Counted from the first letter of the stretch, positions 25,183 through 35,239 are shown. The stretch is DNA of 64,000 nt from UBA6163 sp041753075 (GCA_041753075.1 JBGSVE010000065.1:108359-172358); one strand, 5' to 3'. A program made the numbers and translations. Notes: a model not told the origin generated them from the letters alone.

Positions 25183-28100
25183 CTATTTCCAAGCGTTGGC
25201 AACATCACGAGCCAGCAGATCAACCCACTCGTCTTGCTTGTCGTCGTCGTCATCAAAGCCAAATCCTTCGCCGGAACCACTGCTCGACAAACTTGAAACG
25301 GTCGGCACCACGCCCTGACGGCGGCTGCGAACTTCTTCCAAAGCGCGGTAATTGTTTACCGGCGTCACGCCCGTTGACAAGGTTTCGGTTGGCAAGGGGG
25401 CGGCACCACCAGCCGCAGCTTCGCGGTTGCGGCGGCTGATTGTGTTGATGACGTTCAGTGCGTCTCGTGTTGTAACCTTGCCATCGCCGGTAACGTCAGC
25501 GAAGCGCCGGATTGCCGAAGTGCCCGCTTCGCCTTCGCCGCGACGAACTTGAGCGATTTCGTTAATCACAAACAACGCATCCCGCGGCGTGATCAGTCCA
25601 TCGTCGTTTACGTCAGCGGGCATCAGTGCATTGTGCAACGCCCGTTCGCCGCTGCCGCCACCGATCACAACTTCGAGTACGTCGTACCGAATCTGCTGCA
25701 CGGGCACAGGATCAGGAGGTTGGAACAGCAACGATTCACGCAGCGGAATCGAATCAACCGGGCCGGTAACAAACCGTCCGAGACCAGCGGCAGTGGCTTC
25801 GAAGAACAGCGTCGCCAGCAACACTGGTTCGCCAGTCAGCGCCGGGTTTGGTGGATCGTTGCTCGGATTGCTGTCCGTCACAAACGAGCCAAACTCGTCG
25901 ATAATTCCAGGACGGCTGCCGATGCCAAAGGCACCGATAAGTCCAAAATTGACACCAAAAATCACATCAAAATCGAAGTCGTCGTCGGTGATCGTGTTCG
26001 ACGGCGTGACCACTCCAGTGCTGTAAAGAATGTCGGCGAAAGCCGCAAACACACCGAGCGGATTGGCCGCCAGCGGAGCGCGCAAATCTTCGACAAACAC
26101 GTCCACACCGAAACGCGAACCTACGGCAATCGGGCCCGTGCCACCACCAACGAGCCGCAGATCAAAGGCGATCAAGTCATCGGCAGCAGCATCGCCAACG
26201 GTCAGCGTCACCTCAGCCGAACTGCGAACGCCATCGAGCGTGACGATCGAATAGGAGAAGGAATCAAAACCGACAGCCGATGCGTCCGGTGTGTAAACGA
26301 TCGTGTTGCCAGGGCCGATGGTCGCGACACCGCGGGTTGGTTGGGTCAGAATTGCGAACTGGTCAATCACACCGGTGGGGCCGAGATTGTCATTCGCCGT
26401 CACGGCCAGTGTCGCACCGACACCACCACGAATTTGAGCGCCGTTGGAATCGATCCCATCGGGGAATGAATCATCGACCGCGGTGGTAAAATTGGCGTTG
26501 GAAGGAACAATGGTCAATTCATTCGTACCAAGCCGTAGCTCGTTAATTGCGACAGCCAATTGGCGATTGAACAGTGATGTCTCGTTCTCAGGCACGTCGG
26601 CTGGATTCGTCGCGAACACCGCGATCCCCGGCGCGTTGGCCACCATGCGGACGGTGAACAACTCGATTGCGCCTTCGCGCCCGGGAGCGCTTTGATTGAA
26701 GTCGCGGTTTGAACCGACGTCGTTGAACAAGCCGGGAGTGTTCGCATCGCCGGTTTCAATGTCGAACGAGCTTTGGAACTGGGGACCAAACTCGATGTCA
26801 AAATTAAACGGCGGGTTGGTTGTCGCGGGCCGAGCCGAAACCAATTCGTCGGAATACAACAAGTCAATGAAGGCCGAGAATACGCCTTGATTCTCAAGTC
26901 CGAACCGCAAATCCTCGACCGTTACGCGAACCAGGAACTCGTCGCCGACTTGAACATTCGTGATCGGTGTGTTGTTAAAAACATCAAAGAAGCCGACGGC
27001 GAAGCCAACGGCATCATCGTCGAACGATCCCGGCAACAAGTTGACGGTCACGGTCGCGGAGCTGGTGTTGCCCGCGGTGTCGCTGATCGAATAGGTGAAC
27101 TCTTCGGTGCCATTGAATCCCGGTCGCGGGGTATAGCGAATCGATTGGCTGCCACCGGTCAGTGACGTTAGCCCACCCTGCGTGCCCGGCGTGACCGAAC
27201 TGATCGTGACGCCACCCAAGCGGCTCGGAATGTCATTGTCCAACACGTTGATCGCAACATTGTTGGCACCTTCGTTCACCGAGAACGTGTCATCGATGGC
27301 GATCGGCACGTCGCTGAGGAACGTCACCGTGACGGTGACCCGCGCGGTCGCGGTTTCACCGGTGCTGGTGCGAACGGTGTAGTCAAAGAAATCGCGACCG
27401 GTAAAGCCATTGGGCGGTGTGTAAAATACCGAGCGTCCGCCTGGCGCGATGGTCAGGGTACCCACGGTCGCCAGACCCGGGATAAATCGATTTACCGAGA
27501 TGATCGTCAACGGGCTGGTCGAGGTCTCGAAGTCGTTGTCCAGCAAGAACAGTTCGGTGGCTTGACTGTTGCGAGTGACCGTGGGTGAGTCGGGATTGGC
27601 GATATTGGCCGTGGCACGAACCGTAAACACATGGTCTTCGACTTCGCCGGTGGTCGCTTGACCGCCGATGCCCAAGCCTGCGGTTAAGCTGTAACGAAAT
27701 CGCGCGAACAAATTGCCCGGTGTCACCGATGCGGGAATCGCAATTGGATAAACGCTGCGGCCCGTTGTGTCGTCGCGCAATACCTGTTCGCCGGGATCGT
27801 TGAAGTCACCGTCGCGGTTAAAGTCGAACCAAGCTTGCAGAAAACCGGTTTGGTCGGTGGTGTTGGTGAGCGTGATGCCAAAGTTTGCCGTGATGCCGGG
27901 GCTGATAACCGACAGATCAATCACGCCATCTTCGTCATCGACGATCCCGCCGCTGGTGCCGATCACGCCAACGATGTCATCGCCATTGGCCAATGGTGAA
28001 GGCACGCCATTGATTTCGCGATCCGGTGCCGAACCGAGTGACAAGCCGGCCAAGATGCCGTGACTGGGGCCACCGGCGGCGAGCGTTGTCGCGTAGGTGT

Positions 28101-30294
28101 CCGGTGCGTCACCAAAGTCAAGATTGGGACGATTGCCAAAATCGAAATTGTTGCCCAGCGAGGTGCCGTTGAATATGACGATATGTTCGCCACCGATCGG
28201 GAACGTTTGCTCAAATCCCGGATCAACGACTTCGCGAATCGTATAGGTTCCTGGCCCAGGGAAATTAATCGTATAACGTCCTTGAGCATCAGTGATGCCG
28301 CGCGGTTCGCCAAGGTCAATGCGATCGTCGCCATCAAGGTCAAGATAGATGAACACGCCGGAAATGCCTGGTTCACCCGGATCACGGAAGCCGTTACCGT
28401 CAAGGTCAGCGAACTTGACCCCGGTGATGTCGGCGTTGACGCGGTTAAATCCAAAATTGATGTTGTTCACGCCGCCGCCGTTGACGGTCACGACTTGGTT
28501 CGCCGTGGTGCCGGCGAAGCTATTGGGCGCTACGGCGATAACGGTCACCGTCGAGCCAGAGCCGACGGCGAGCGAGTAGTTGCCGGATGAATTACTAACT
28601 GCTGAGGTGTCACCCGCGTCGAGCACGCCGTTGTTATTGCGGTCAACAAATACCGTGACACCCGCCAGTCCGGTCTCGCCAGAACCAAGCCGACCATCAC
28701 GATTGGAATCGGTGAACACTCGGCCTGTGATCGATGTGCCCTGCGTACCGGTCGCTAGTCCGAATGCCAGTCCAGCCGCGACGTAATTAAAACCGATGTA
28801 GCCTTCGACCGGATTGTATTGATCGCGTATTGGAAACGGAATGTTGACGTCATCGGCAGTACCAAACACACCATCGACACCCAATTCGTAGTCGTCTACC
28901 AGCCCAACGTTGGCGTCAATAATTGAAGGTACAGCATTCGGTAATCCGGTGACTCGATTGGTGTGAAAAATGCCGAAACTGTGGGCAATCTCATGCGAAA
29001 CCGTTAAGGCGATCCCCTGAGCGGCGATTTCAGATCGGCTTGAGGTGACCGAAATCGGCAAACTGAGCGAGTCGGCCCCAATCTGATCCAGGACGACGAA
29101 CACCAACTCCGAGGTATCAAAGTTACCGACGTCAATGCCTTCGCTCAAACCATAAATTCCAGGGGCAAAGCCGAAAGTCGCGGCGCTGCCGCCAATGAGC
29201 ACTCGCGTCACGTTCGGCGCGAAAAAGCCGGGGTCCGCGTGATCGCGGCTGTTGAGAATGGTGACGCCGAATTGGCCGGCGATACCGGTCTGGTTGAAAT
29301 TGCCGTTGCCGCCGTTCTGGGTAATAAACAAGTTGTAATCTTCGCTGACTCGCTCAACGATGCCATCGATCAACTCGTTGGTCAGCCGGTCAACTGCCGC
29401 TTGCTGAGCCGCAGGTCCAACGACGGGAAAATTGAAGCCCAGCAAACCCAACGAATCCGCCAAACTGGGAACAACTACCGTACCAGTTGTCGGCAAATTG
29501 AAAATCTCATCGGGACGGAAGAAAATTGACGGTTGAACAAACTCGCCATCGAAATCGAGGAACACAATTTGTTGCGTCCCAATCGGCTGGCTTTCTAAGA
29601 CCGGTCGATAGACACGCAGCCCCAATGTGTAGGTGGCACCGCTGATCTGAAATCCGCTGGACACTCGTATCAAGTAATCTCCGTCAAACGGCACAATTTG
29701 TGCCCCGACGGTGTTCCCAACCGTTTGCAATGGCGAATTCGCTGGGTAGGTAACGGTGGAGCCGTTGTTCAACTGGGTGCCGAACCATTGGCTGCCATTG
29801 GCGAACTGGATGTCAAAGCGACCGATGGACCCCTGGCCGGCAATATCAAGAATATCACCGGCCCGCAGCGTAACGCGATAATAGTCGATGTCTTCGACCA
29901 ACTGGCCCGACAATGAGCCGTTCGAACTCAGTGGCAGGCTGCCGGTGACGTCGATCGTATCTTGCTGGCCCGAGCCAGTGCCCAGCGGCAAGCGCTCGGC
30001 GGTCTGGATCGTGTCGTTGACGCGCCGCTGGCTAAAGCTTTCCGATTCGGCGAAGAGAAACGAAGTCACCCCCGCAGCACCGATATTTCGCGGCGTTACG
30101 TTGTCAACCAAGTCGGTAGCCATCAGTTGCCGCGGTTCCAGGTTTTCGACCAGCAGCCGCCGACGCCGTGTTGACGACTGGGAGGTTGCCTGTCGCCGTG
30201 GATGGGATTGCGAGGTGCCTCGTTTCACGTTCTTGCTCTCGAAGGGGCCAGCGGTCGGGATGCGGTCTGTATTGACTTCTGAGTCATGATTCAT
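25183..30294 (-). CDS. Giant secreted metzincin-like surface protein with SdrD-like and dockerin domains
   Basis: 1703 aa. A basic N-terminus leads to NLEPRQLMA (51-59), the planctomycete secretion motif. A pre-peptidase-like beta domain (SLSGQLVEDIDYYRVTLRAG) follows, then a protease-like region with HEIAHSFGIFH at 434-444, which fits the zinc-binding HExxHxxGxxH of metzincins. Next come three SdrD-B-like repeats (ITGRVFTDSNRDGRLGSGET and ITGVKFADLDGNGFRDPGEP are two) and a GEVEDH segment. Cadherin-like Ig domains with VLDNDI/TANDN motifs and cohesin-like segments come after these. A C-terminal dockerin-like pair (PADVNDDGLITPRDALFVIN, FADVTGDGKVTTRDALNVIN) and an acidic tail end the protein. 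Function is probably extracellular proteolysis or adhesion. Confidence 0.85.
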   Translation of the reverse strand: MNHDSEVNTDRIPTAGPFESKNVKRGTSQSHPRRQATSQSSTRRRRLLVENLEPRQLMATDLVDNVTPRNIGAAGVTSFLFAESESFSQRRVNDTIQTAERLPLGTGSGQQDTIDVTGSLPLSSNGSLSGQLVEDIDYYRVTLRAGDILDIAGQGSIGRFDIQFANGSQWFGTQLNNGSTVTYPANSPLQTVGNTVGAQIVPFDGDYLIRVSSGFQISGATYTLGLRVYRPVLESQPIGTQQIVFLDFDGEFVQPSIFFRPDEIFNLPTTGTVVVPSLADSLGLLGFNFPVVGPAAQQAAVDRLTNELIDGIVERVSEDYNLFITQNGGNGNFNQTGIAGQFGVTILNSRDHADPGFFAPNVTRVLIGGSAATFGFAPGIYGLSEGIDVGNFDTSELVFVVLDQIGADSLSLPISVTSSRSEIAAQGIALTVSHEIAHSFGIFHTNRVTGLPNAVPSIIDANVGLVDDYELGVDGVFGTADDVNIPFPIRDQYNPVEGYIGFNYVAAGLAFGLATGTQGTSITGRVFTDSNRDGRLGSGETGLAGVTVFVDRNNNGVLDAGDTSAVSNSSGNYSLAVGSGSTVTVIAVAPNSFAGTTANQVVTVNGGGVNNINFGFNRVNADITGVKFADLDGNGFRDPGEPGISGVFIYLDLDGDDRIDLGEPRGITDAQGRYTINFPGPGTYTIREVVDPGFEQTFPIGGEHIVIFNGTSLGNNFDFGNRPNLDFGDAPDTYATTLAAGGPSHGILAGLSLGSAPDREINGVPSPLANGDDIVGVIGTSGGIVDDEDGVIDLSVISPGITANFGITLTNTTDQTGFLQAWFDFNRDGDFNDPGEQVLRDDTTGRSVYPIAIPASVTPGNLFARFRYSLTAGLGIGGQATTGEVEDHVFTVRATANIANPDSPTVTRNSQATELFLLDNDFETSTSPLTIISVNRFIPGLATVGTLTIAPGGRSVFYTPPNGFTGRDFFDYTVRTSTGETATARVTVTVTFLSDVPIAIDDTFSVNEGANNVAINVLDNDIPSRLGGVTISSVTPGTQGGLTSLTGGSQSIRYTPRPGFNGTEEFTYSISDTAGNTSSATVTVNLLPGSFDDDAVGFAVGFFDVFNNTPITNVQVGDEFLVRVTVEDLRFGLENQGVFSAFIDLLYSDELVSARPATTNPPFNFDIEFGPQFQSSFDIETGDANTPGLFNDVGSNRDFNQSAPGREGAIELFTVRMVANAPGIAVFATNPADVPENETSLFNRQLAVAINELRLGTNELTIVPSNANFTTAVDDSFPDGIDSNGAQIRGGVGATLAVTANDNLGPTGVIDQFAILTQPTRGVATIGPGNTIVYTPDASAVGFDSFSYSIVTLDGVRSSAEVTLTVGDAAADDLIAFDLRLVGGGTGPIAVGSRFGVDVFVEDLRAPLAANPLGVFAAFADILYSTGVVTPSNTITDDDFDFDVIFGVNFGLIGAFGIGSRPGIIDEFGSFVTDSNPSNDPPNPALTGEPVLLATLFFEATAAGLGRFVTGPVDSIPLRESLLFQPPDPVPVQQIRYDVLEVVIGGGSGERALHNALMPADVNDDGLITPRDALFVINEIAQVRRGEGEAGTSAIRRFADVTGDGKVTTRDALNVINTISRRNREAAAGGAAPLPTETLSTGVTPVNNYRALEEVRSRRQGVVPTVSSLSSSGSGEGFGFDDDDDKQDEWVDLLARDVANAWK

Positions 30295-30604
30295 TCAAGC
30301 GCTAACGCATTTTGCGCCTGCTGTGACGCGATTTTTGCCGTTGATATGACTTCTGGAACACCCTGGAACCGATCGAGTTTATTTCAAACTGGACCGATTA
30401 GGTGTTCCGTGGCGGCTGGAAAAGCAGCGTGGTCGATTCTAGTTGCGCCAAAACCGATGTCAACGAAACGCAGGGGCTGGGACGCTTGGACCGTAACAAA
30501 GTTCCCGGTGGTCGCACTGAAAAATCGACACAGGCGGCGCAATGCGACTGTGGAAAGCCGAATCGGCGGGTCGAACGTGCCTTGTGAAAAGCTGAAATGC
30601 CGAG

Positions 30605-30636
30605 TAGCCGGCGCAGTCATTGAACTGCACCGGCTA
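30605..30636 (-). terminator. Hairpin after the BBP7 gene
   Basis: On the minus strand a 12-bp stem with one mismatch (TAGCCGGTGCAG / CTGCGCCGGCTA) and an 8-nt loop lies 35 nt after the BBP7 stop; a TTTT run follows at a distance. It probably ends BBP7 transcription. The rest of the 376-bp spacer 30295-30670 holds no gene I can support and should contain the promoter of the metzincin-like protein. Confidence 0.5.
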
Positions 30637-30670
30637 GTTCGCCAAGATCGTTGGGCAGCAACCGACCAGG

Positions 30671-32317
30671 CTACCAAATATATTCGGCACCGAACGAAAT
30701 ACCTTGGATCGTCAGCGAGTCCAGGTCAATCGAATTGAGCGCCGTCACAGGTACGCGGTCGGCTCGTGGCAAGCCGTTGTTGAACGCTTGGTCGGCGACA
30801 TTCCGGGCATGGGTAATGTCGTATCCGAACGCCACATCATCGACCGCGAGCACGTAGTATTGCGTTCGCAGCGTCCACGAATGGCTTATTCGGTAGAGCG
30901 CCGTGGCCTCGAATTCGCCCATCACGGTTGACTTGTTATCGCCATCTTCGACGACCAGCGAGCCAGGTGTCGCAAAGGCACCGAGCGAATTGGATTCCAC
31001 GACCAAATTGCGGTCGACGTTGTTGTTGAGTACGCCGACCTTGGCCCCAATCCCGAGATTTACACCCGCGATCACGTTCCACCACAGGTCACCACCGCCC
31101 TGGACGCCAAACATTTTATTATCAACGCCGTTGAAGGAGTTGAAGAATCGCGGCAGGTTGCCATTCTCGGTATTGTCGTCGGCACCACGAATCAGCAGGT
31201 CAAAATCGTCGTCGTAGCGGAGGTATCGCAAACCAACCAACCAAGAACCTTGATATCGACAATTTTGCTCAACGGTGCGCCGTCGGTAGTTCATCTCAGC
31301 ACTGTGGAACGTCGAGAAAGTTCGGATCGAGTGACGAATCGAGCGATCGGTATCGTCCTCTCCGCCAGTTGGTCGGGTGCCAAAATTTGACAGGAACGAG
31401 AACAAGTCACCGTTTGTTTGAATGATGTCATCCGACGGATCGAGTGGGTCGGCACCGGGAAATGTAACCGTCGTGATCGAGTTTGTATTGACCGAAGCCG
31501 TATCTCCCCATTCTTGACCGCCCAAGTAGGTGAACTCAACGTTTCCGCCGGCACCAAAAATGAACGCGGCGGAAATTCGCGCTCCGGCTTCAAGGTCTTC
31601 ATCGTCAGCACTGTCGCCGAACAGAACTGCGGTGCCAGCCTGGTTTCGCGTCGTCAGCACGTCATTACCGGAGCGTGACGTGCGTCCCAATAACATCAAG
31701 TCAGCCGAAACGTCGTACCAACGTTGTGAGCATCGTCCGGCTTCGCCGTAGGGCATCAACGATCGCAAACATCCCGCCAGCGCTCCGGCAACCGGACCAC
31801 AGCTTCCGTTGCCGCACAATCCATGGCCGAGAATGCCGCCAACACCACCGCCGCAACCGCAAGCTCCGTTGCCACAGGCACCCGAGCCGCCGCAACCACA
31901 GGATCCGTCGCCGCAACCGCCATAGCCACATGCTCCATCGCCACAACCGCCGCAGCCACTTGCTCCGTCGCCGCCCATTTGACAACTGCCGTCGCAGCCC
32001 ATTTGGCCGCAACCGCCATCGCAACCGTGCATTCGTGACGAAATGGGACCGCCGGGACCAAAGAAACTCGCCTGTTCGACAGCCGAGTAGTATTGATCTG
32101 GCGACGGCATTCCTGCCGGTGCCACGAATCCGCTGGCCGCATAGTCGGCTTCATACCCGGCGGTGACTGCTTGCGCCTGGGTCAGCCCCGGCAGGCAAGC
32201 GACCAGCAACACGGCAAGTGCCGCAGACTGCGGCGAAAACGCCGCTGAACTGGAACGAGTTAAGGCCCGCATGGTTGCCGGCAACGGTCGCGACTGACTA
32301 ATTTTTCGATTGTGCAT
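30671..32317 (-). CDS. BBP7-type outer-membrane beta-barrel protein with Cys/Gly-rich insert
   Basis: About 548 aa from ATG 32317 (MHNRKISQ), preceded by GGAG at good spacing; ATG 32326 is an alternative. After a signal peptide (ALAVLLVACLPGLTQAQA) a short linker leads to a stretch of about 85 residues very rich in Gly and Cys (GCGGCGDGACGYGGCGDGSC and similar). The C-terminal 370 residues are a beta barrel of the planctomycete BBP7 family: WYDVSADLMLLGRT, AGARISAAFIFG, GSWLVGLRYLRYDDDFD, and a final strand ISFGAEYIW ending in an aromatic residue. A pore or surface role is likely. The Cys-rich insert has no counterpart I know. Confidence 0.82.
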   Translation of the reverse strand: MHNRKISQSRPLPATMRALTRSSSAAFSPQSAALAVLLVACLPGLTQAQAVTAGYEADYAASGFVAPAGMPSPDQYYSAVEQASFFGPGGPISSRMHGCDGGCGQMGCDGSCQMGGDGASGCGGCGDGACGYGGCGDGSCGCGGSGACGNGACGCGGGVGGILGHGLCGNGSCGPVAGALAGCLRSLMPYGEAGRCSQRWYDVSADLMLLGRTSRSGNDVLTTRNQAGTAVLFGDSADDEDLEAGARISAAFIFGAGGNVEFTYLGGQEWGDTASVNTNSITTVTFPGADPLDPSDDIIQTNGDLFSFLSNFGTRPTGGEDDTDRSIRHSIRTFSTFHSAEMNYRRRTVEQNCRYQGSWLVGLRYLRYDDDFDLLIRGADDNTENGNLPRFFNSFNGVDNKMFGVQGGGDLWWNVIAGVNLGIGAKVGVLNNNVDRNLVVESNSLGAFATPGSLVVEDGDNKSTVMGEFEATALYRISHSWTLRTQYYVLAVDDVAFGYDITHARNVADQAFNNGLPRADRVPVTALNSIDLDSLTIQGISFGAEYIW

Positions 32318-32618
32318 CACAAGCATCTCCGCGGCCCCGCCGCCGCCCTTCGTGAAGGCCGTGTGGAAAGGGTGGCGACGACGAGCCAAGCCAGGACGCA
32401 TCGCATCCGGGCCAAAGCATCGCCGTTTCCCCCCTGGCAATACATTGTCAAGCGATCGGAAAAATCGCTTCCGTCGGAGTTATCGGCACAATCGGCCCTG
32501 AGGTTTGCTCAAAGCCGGCGGGAGTGTCAGGAAAACTTTTTCGGTTCTGCCGGTTAAGCCGCTGGTCGCGGGCGTTAGACTGGAGCAAAAAGACCCTTTT
32601 GAAACGTTGCCAAACACG

Positions 32619-34514
32619 ATGACAGTTTCGCCGCAACAGCTTGAGGAGGCCTTTCGCAAGGTGCAGCGGGGTGAGTTTGCGCCAGACGAAGCGGCCCGCT
32701 GGCTGCTTCGACCCGCCGCCGTGCCAGCTCAGCCAGGGGCCATTTCAATCGCGCAACTTTTGGAATCGCTCGGCCCACCGCCGATTTCGATTCAGCAAGA
32801 TTGGAACCGTCAGCTCGACCAATTGACCGCACAGTTTGAACAGGCGAACGGCTGCGGATTGCCTGACCTGACCACCGCCGACATTTTTGTCGACGACGAC
32901 AACCGGCTGACGCTGGCTCCGCATTTGACCTCCGCCGGCCCAAAGCCGATGGTGCCAGATTCGCTGCCGCTGCCAGACCAACTTGTTGTTAACCCGGCTA
33001 CGCAAGCGCAGCATCAAAGCCAAGCCCGAGCGGCGGTCGAACCGCTGCGGACTCGGCCACGCTGGTTGGTTCCCTCACTAACGATCGCCGCCGGAAGCAT
33101 TGCCGTCGCCATCGGTTACGCGTGCTTGCCGGCAACGCGCATCGAGCCGGTTTCGCAGGACATTTCGCAAGACAAAACACGCCAAACTCGCAGCTCGCCG
33201 GTTGAGACCTCATCCGCAGCTCGAACAAGCCTCCCTGCGCAAGCGAGTGACATTTCGCCTGACAAACGCGCCGGCGCAGCGGCAACCGCGCCACCACCCG
33301 CCAAACCACGCGGCATGTTGGGCTTGGATTCATTTGCCGGCGGCGACTGGATATCCGGCAACGAGCTGTTGGCTGGTGGCGAACCGACAACAAGTTTTGA
33401 AACAACACAACCGACGATCGACCAAGACGCTGACGATAGCGTTGACATTGCCCAGCCGACCGCCCAACCCGGCACTGCGGCGGCGGGCGGTTCGCCCGAC
33501 CTAAGTGAATCCGAAACCGTCGACTCGCCCACAACCGAACTCGCCGCATCAAATTCGGTTTCGCTGCCGCCGTTGCGCTCAGCCAAAAGCTCACCTGAAG
33601 AAACGCCAGGCTCGCCAATTCTCGATCATCCGGTCAAATCGCTGGCCTTGTTGTTTTCAGGCGATTCTCCGCTCACGTTGATGCCCAGCGACGACGGTCA
33701 AAACTGGCTGGTCAACGACGCGACGGCAGCACAGCCGATCGCCGCGTTCTCCACTAATGCCAACCAACTGTCGTTTCGGTGGCTGGAGGCGTCGGCGCGA
33801 CACCCGGCACAACTCGCGTCCGCCGCCTTGCGATTCACTCATCCGGATGGTACCAGCGACGTGCGTTTTTTGCGCAGCTTCGTCGTCGCGCGGCCATGGC
33901 CGATTGACGTGTCGGTTAGCGATGCCAAAGCCGCTTGGTCGATCGGTCCGGCACCACCGATTGAATCAGCCAAAATCGATGTGCAGTTTTTGTTGCCGCC
34001 GACAGTCACCCAAAAGTGGATTGAAGCTCCCAACCCAAATCAAGTCCGCACCAATGAATCGATCGTTGAATTCGCTCTCGATAGCGACTCGTCGATCGCC
34101 ATCCGATCGCGAATCGAGATTCGCACCAGCGGCCGCATTCGGTTGCGAGTGCAACATGCGGCGAGACTTGATGACAACTTTCCCTGGCAGCGGATCTCCG
34201 GCGATGCTGTCCGCAATGGCCTCGCTCAAGTGACCGATCAACTGCAGTATGCACAATCCGAGCAAGCGAGCCTGCAGTCACTTTCCTATCGCGCAAGCGC
34301 AGGCGAAAAACAATCACTGAAATCTCGTCGCGAGTTGATCGACTCGGTCGTGCCAAGGTTACAACGGCTCAAATCGCGGTTGAATAAATTTGACCAACTG
34401 CTGAGCCAACTGAGCAACACGGCTGAGCTCACGATCTCGATTACCGTCCAGTGGCCTGCAGGCTCGTCGCTACCGCAGCAAACCATCTTTGCGATGAACG
34501 CGGCCGGTCCTTAG
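32619..34514 (+). CDS. Predicted membrane protein with Pro/Ala-rich linker, unknown function
   Basis: About 631 aa from MTVSPQQLEEAFRKVQRGEF; the in-frame region upstream of this ATG is not convincing. The N-terminal 150 residues include a short helical unit (FAPDEAARWLL) and look cytoplasmic. A single helix (WLVPSLTIAAGSIAVAIGYA) follows near 150-170, then about 150 residues of low-complexity Ala/Pro/Thr/Ser-rich linker. The C-terminal 260 residues form a probable periplasmic domain ending with a coiled-coil-like Gln/Leu/Ser-rich stretch. No known domain was recognised. It is divergent from the BBP7 gene with a 300-bp spacer. Confidence 0.6.
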   Translation: MTVSPQQLEEAFRKVQRGEFAPDEAARWLLRPAAVPAQPGAISIAQLLESLGPPPISIQQDWNRQLDQLTAQFEQANGCGLPDLTTADIFVDDDNRLTLAPHLTSAGPKPMVPDSLPLPDQLVVNPATQAQHQSQARAAVEPLRTRPRWLVPSLTIAAGSIAVAIGYACLPATRIEPVSQDISQDKTRQTRSSPVETSSAARTSLPAQASDISPDKRAGAAATAPPPAKPRGMLGLDSFAGGDWISGNELLAGGEPTTSFETTQPTIDQDADDSVDIAQPTAQPGTAAAGGSPDLSESETVDSPTTELAASNSVSLPPLRSAKSSPEETPGSPILDHPVKSLALLFSGDSPLTLMPSDDGQNWLVNDATAAQPIAAFSTNANQLSFRWLEASARHPAQLASAALRFTHPDGTSDVRFLRSFVVARPWPIDVSVSDAKAAWSIGPAPPIESAKIDVQFLLPPTVTQKWIEAPNPNQVRTNESIVEFALDSDSSIAIRSRIEIRTSGRIRLRVQHAARLDDNFPWQRISGDAVRNGLAQVTDQLQYAQSEQASLQSLSYRASAGEKQSLKSRRELIDSVVPRLQRLKSRLNKFDQLLSQLSNTAELTISITVQWPAGSSLPQQTIFAMNAAGP

Positions 34515-34528
34515 TTTGATCTCCCAGA

Positions 34529-34559
34529 GTAGAACAATAGAGAAGAACAATTGTTCTAC
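34529..34559. terminator. Hairpin between convergent genes (GTAGAACAAT / ATTGTTCTAC)
   Basis: A perfect 10-bp stem at 34529-34538 and 34550-34559 with an 11-nt loop lies between two convergent genes and overlaps the stop codon of the minus-strand one. It is suited to ending transcription in both directions. The ends GTAGAAC/GTTCTAC are shared with the hairpins at 2127 and 38517. Confidence 0.55.
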
Positions 34560-34966
34560 AATAAGTGACGTTGTCGCCCCAAGTTTGCGAACGTCGAACT
34601 AAGAAGGACAACAGCCAAGACGACGCTGAGCAAGATTACCGCCACGACCAATGGGTGGACTTGGCGCAGGCGGCGGAGGAGTTGCTGAGCGCGACTGGCT
34701 TCCTGGCTGCGCTGGATCTCGATCCATTGATTGATCGGTTTGGCGGAGTGCAGTGTATTGGTGCTCCAAGACTCCGCTCGTTCCCAACCATCCGCTGTTC
34801 GACGCCAACCGACTGGGGCGATATCAACCACATGCACCGGAGCGGATTGGCTGGTCGCCGGTTTCGGTTTGGCGATTAAGAGACAACCGCATAACCCAGC
34901 CGCAATGGCCAGACGCAGCGCGACCGGCGGCAGGGAAACATCGAAGCGGGAAAGCGAGTTTTTCAC
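34556..34966 (-). CDS. Small two-helix membrane protein, unknown function
   Basis: 136 aa. The N-terminal hydrophobic stretch (VALRLAIAAGLCGCLLIA, about 15-32) looks like a signal anchor. A middle region with VGWRRTADGWERAESW is probably outside the cytoplasm, and a second helix lies near the C-terminus (PLVVAVILLSVVLAVVLLSS). The Trp-rich motif resembles small planctomycete proteins of unknown role. It is divergent from the HDOD gene with a 273-bp spacer. Confidence 0.5.
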   Translation of the reverse strand: MKNSLSRFDVSLPPVALRLAIAAGLCGCLLIAKPKPATSQSAPVHVVDIAPVGWRRTADGWERAESWSTNTLHSAKPINQWIEIQRSQEASRAQQLLRRLRQVHPLVVAVILLSVVLAVVLLSSTFANLGRQRHLL

Positions 34967-35239
34967 ACCTCTCAGCTACCGCAAATTGCGTGTCCAATAT
35001 GATGCTCGGCGGTTTTATCAGGCAATTTAGCAATGAAAACCCGGTAAATAGCACCTTTGAATAGGAAGTCGAAGTCTTGCGGTAGGTTGCGCGACGTTGC
35101 GTTTTCGCCACACCCGAAACCATTTTGCCACACGCTGCCCAAGAACGAGTTTCAAGACGGCTTCGCACTGTATTGTGACCTATAGTTGACTTGATCGACC
35201 ATCCCATACAGATATTCACGTCTTGCAGAGATAACGGTT

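Noticed and set aside
25183..30294. Long open frames on the plus strand opposite the giant surface protein
   Set aside because: They are antisense shadows of a long high-GC gene, with Arg/Thr/Ser-rich translations and no domains.
31780..32040. Possible CRISPR or satellite array from repeated GC-rich units
   Set aside because: The repeats are in-frame Gly/Cys codons within the BBP7 gene, without constant repeat length or unique spacers.
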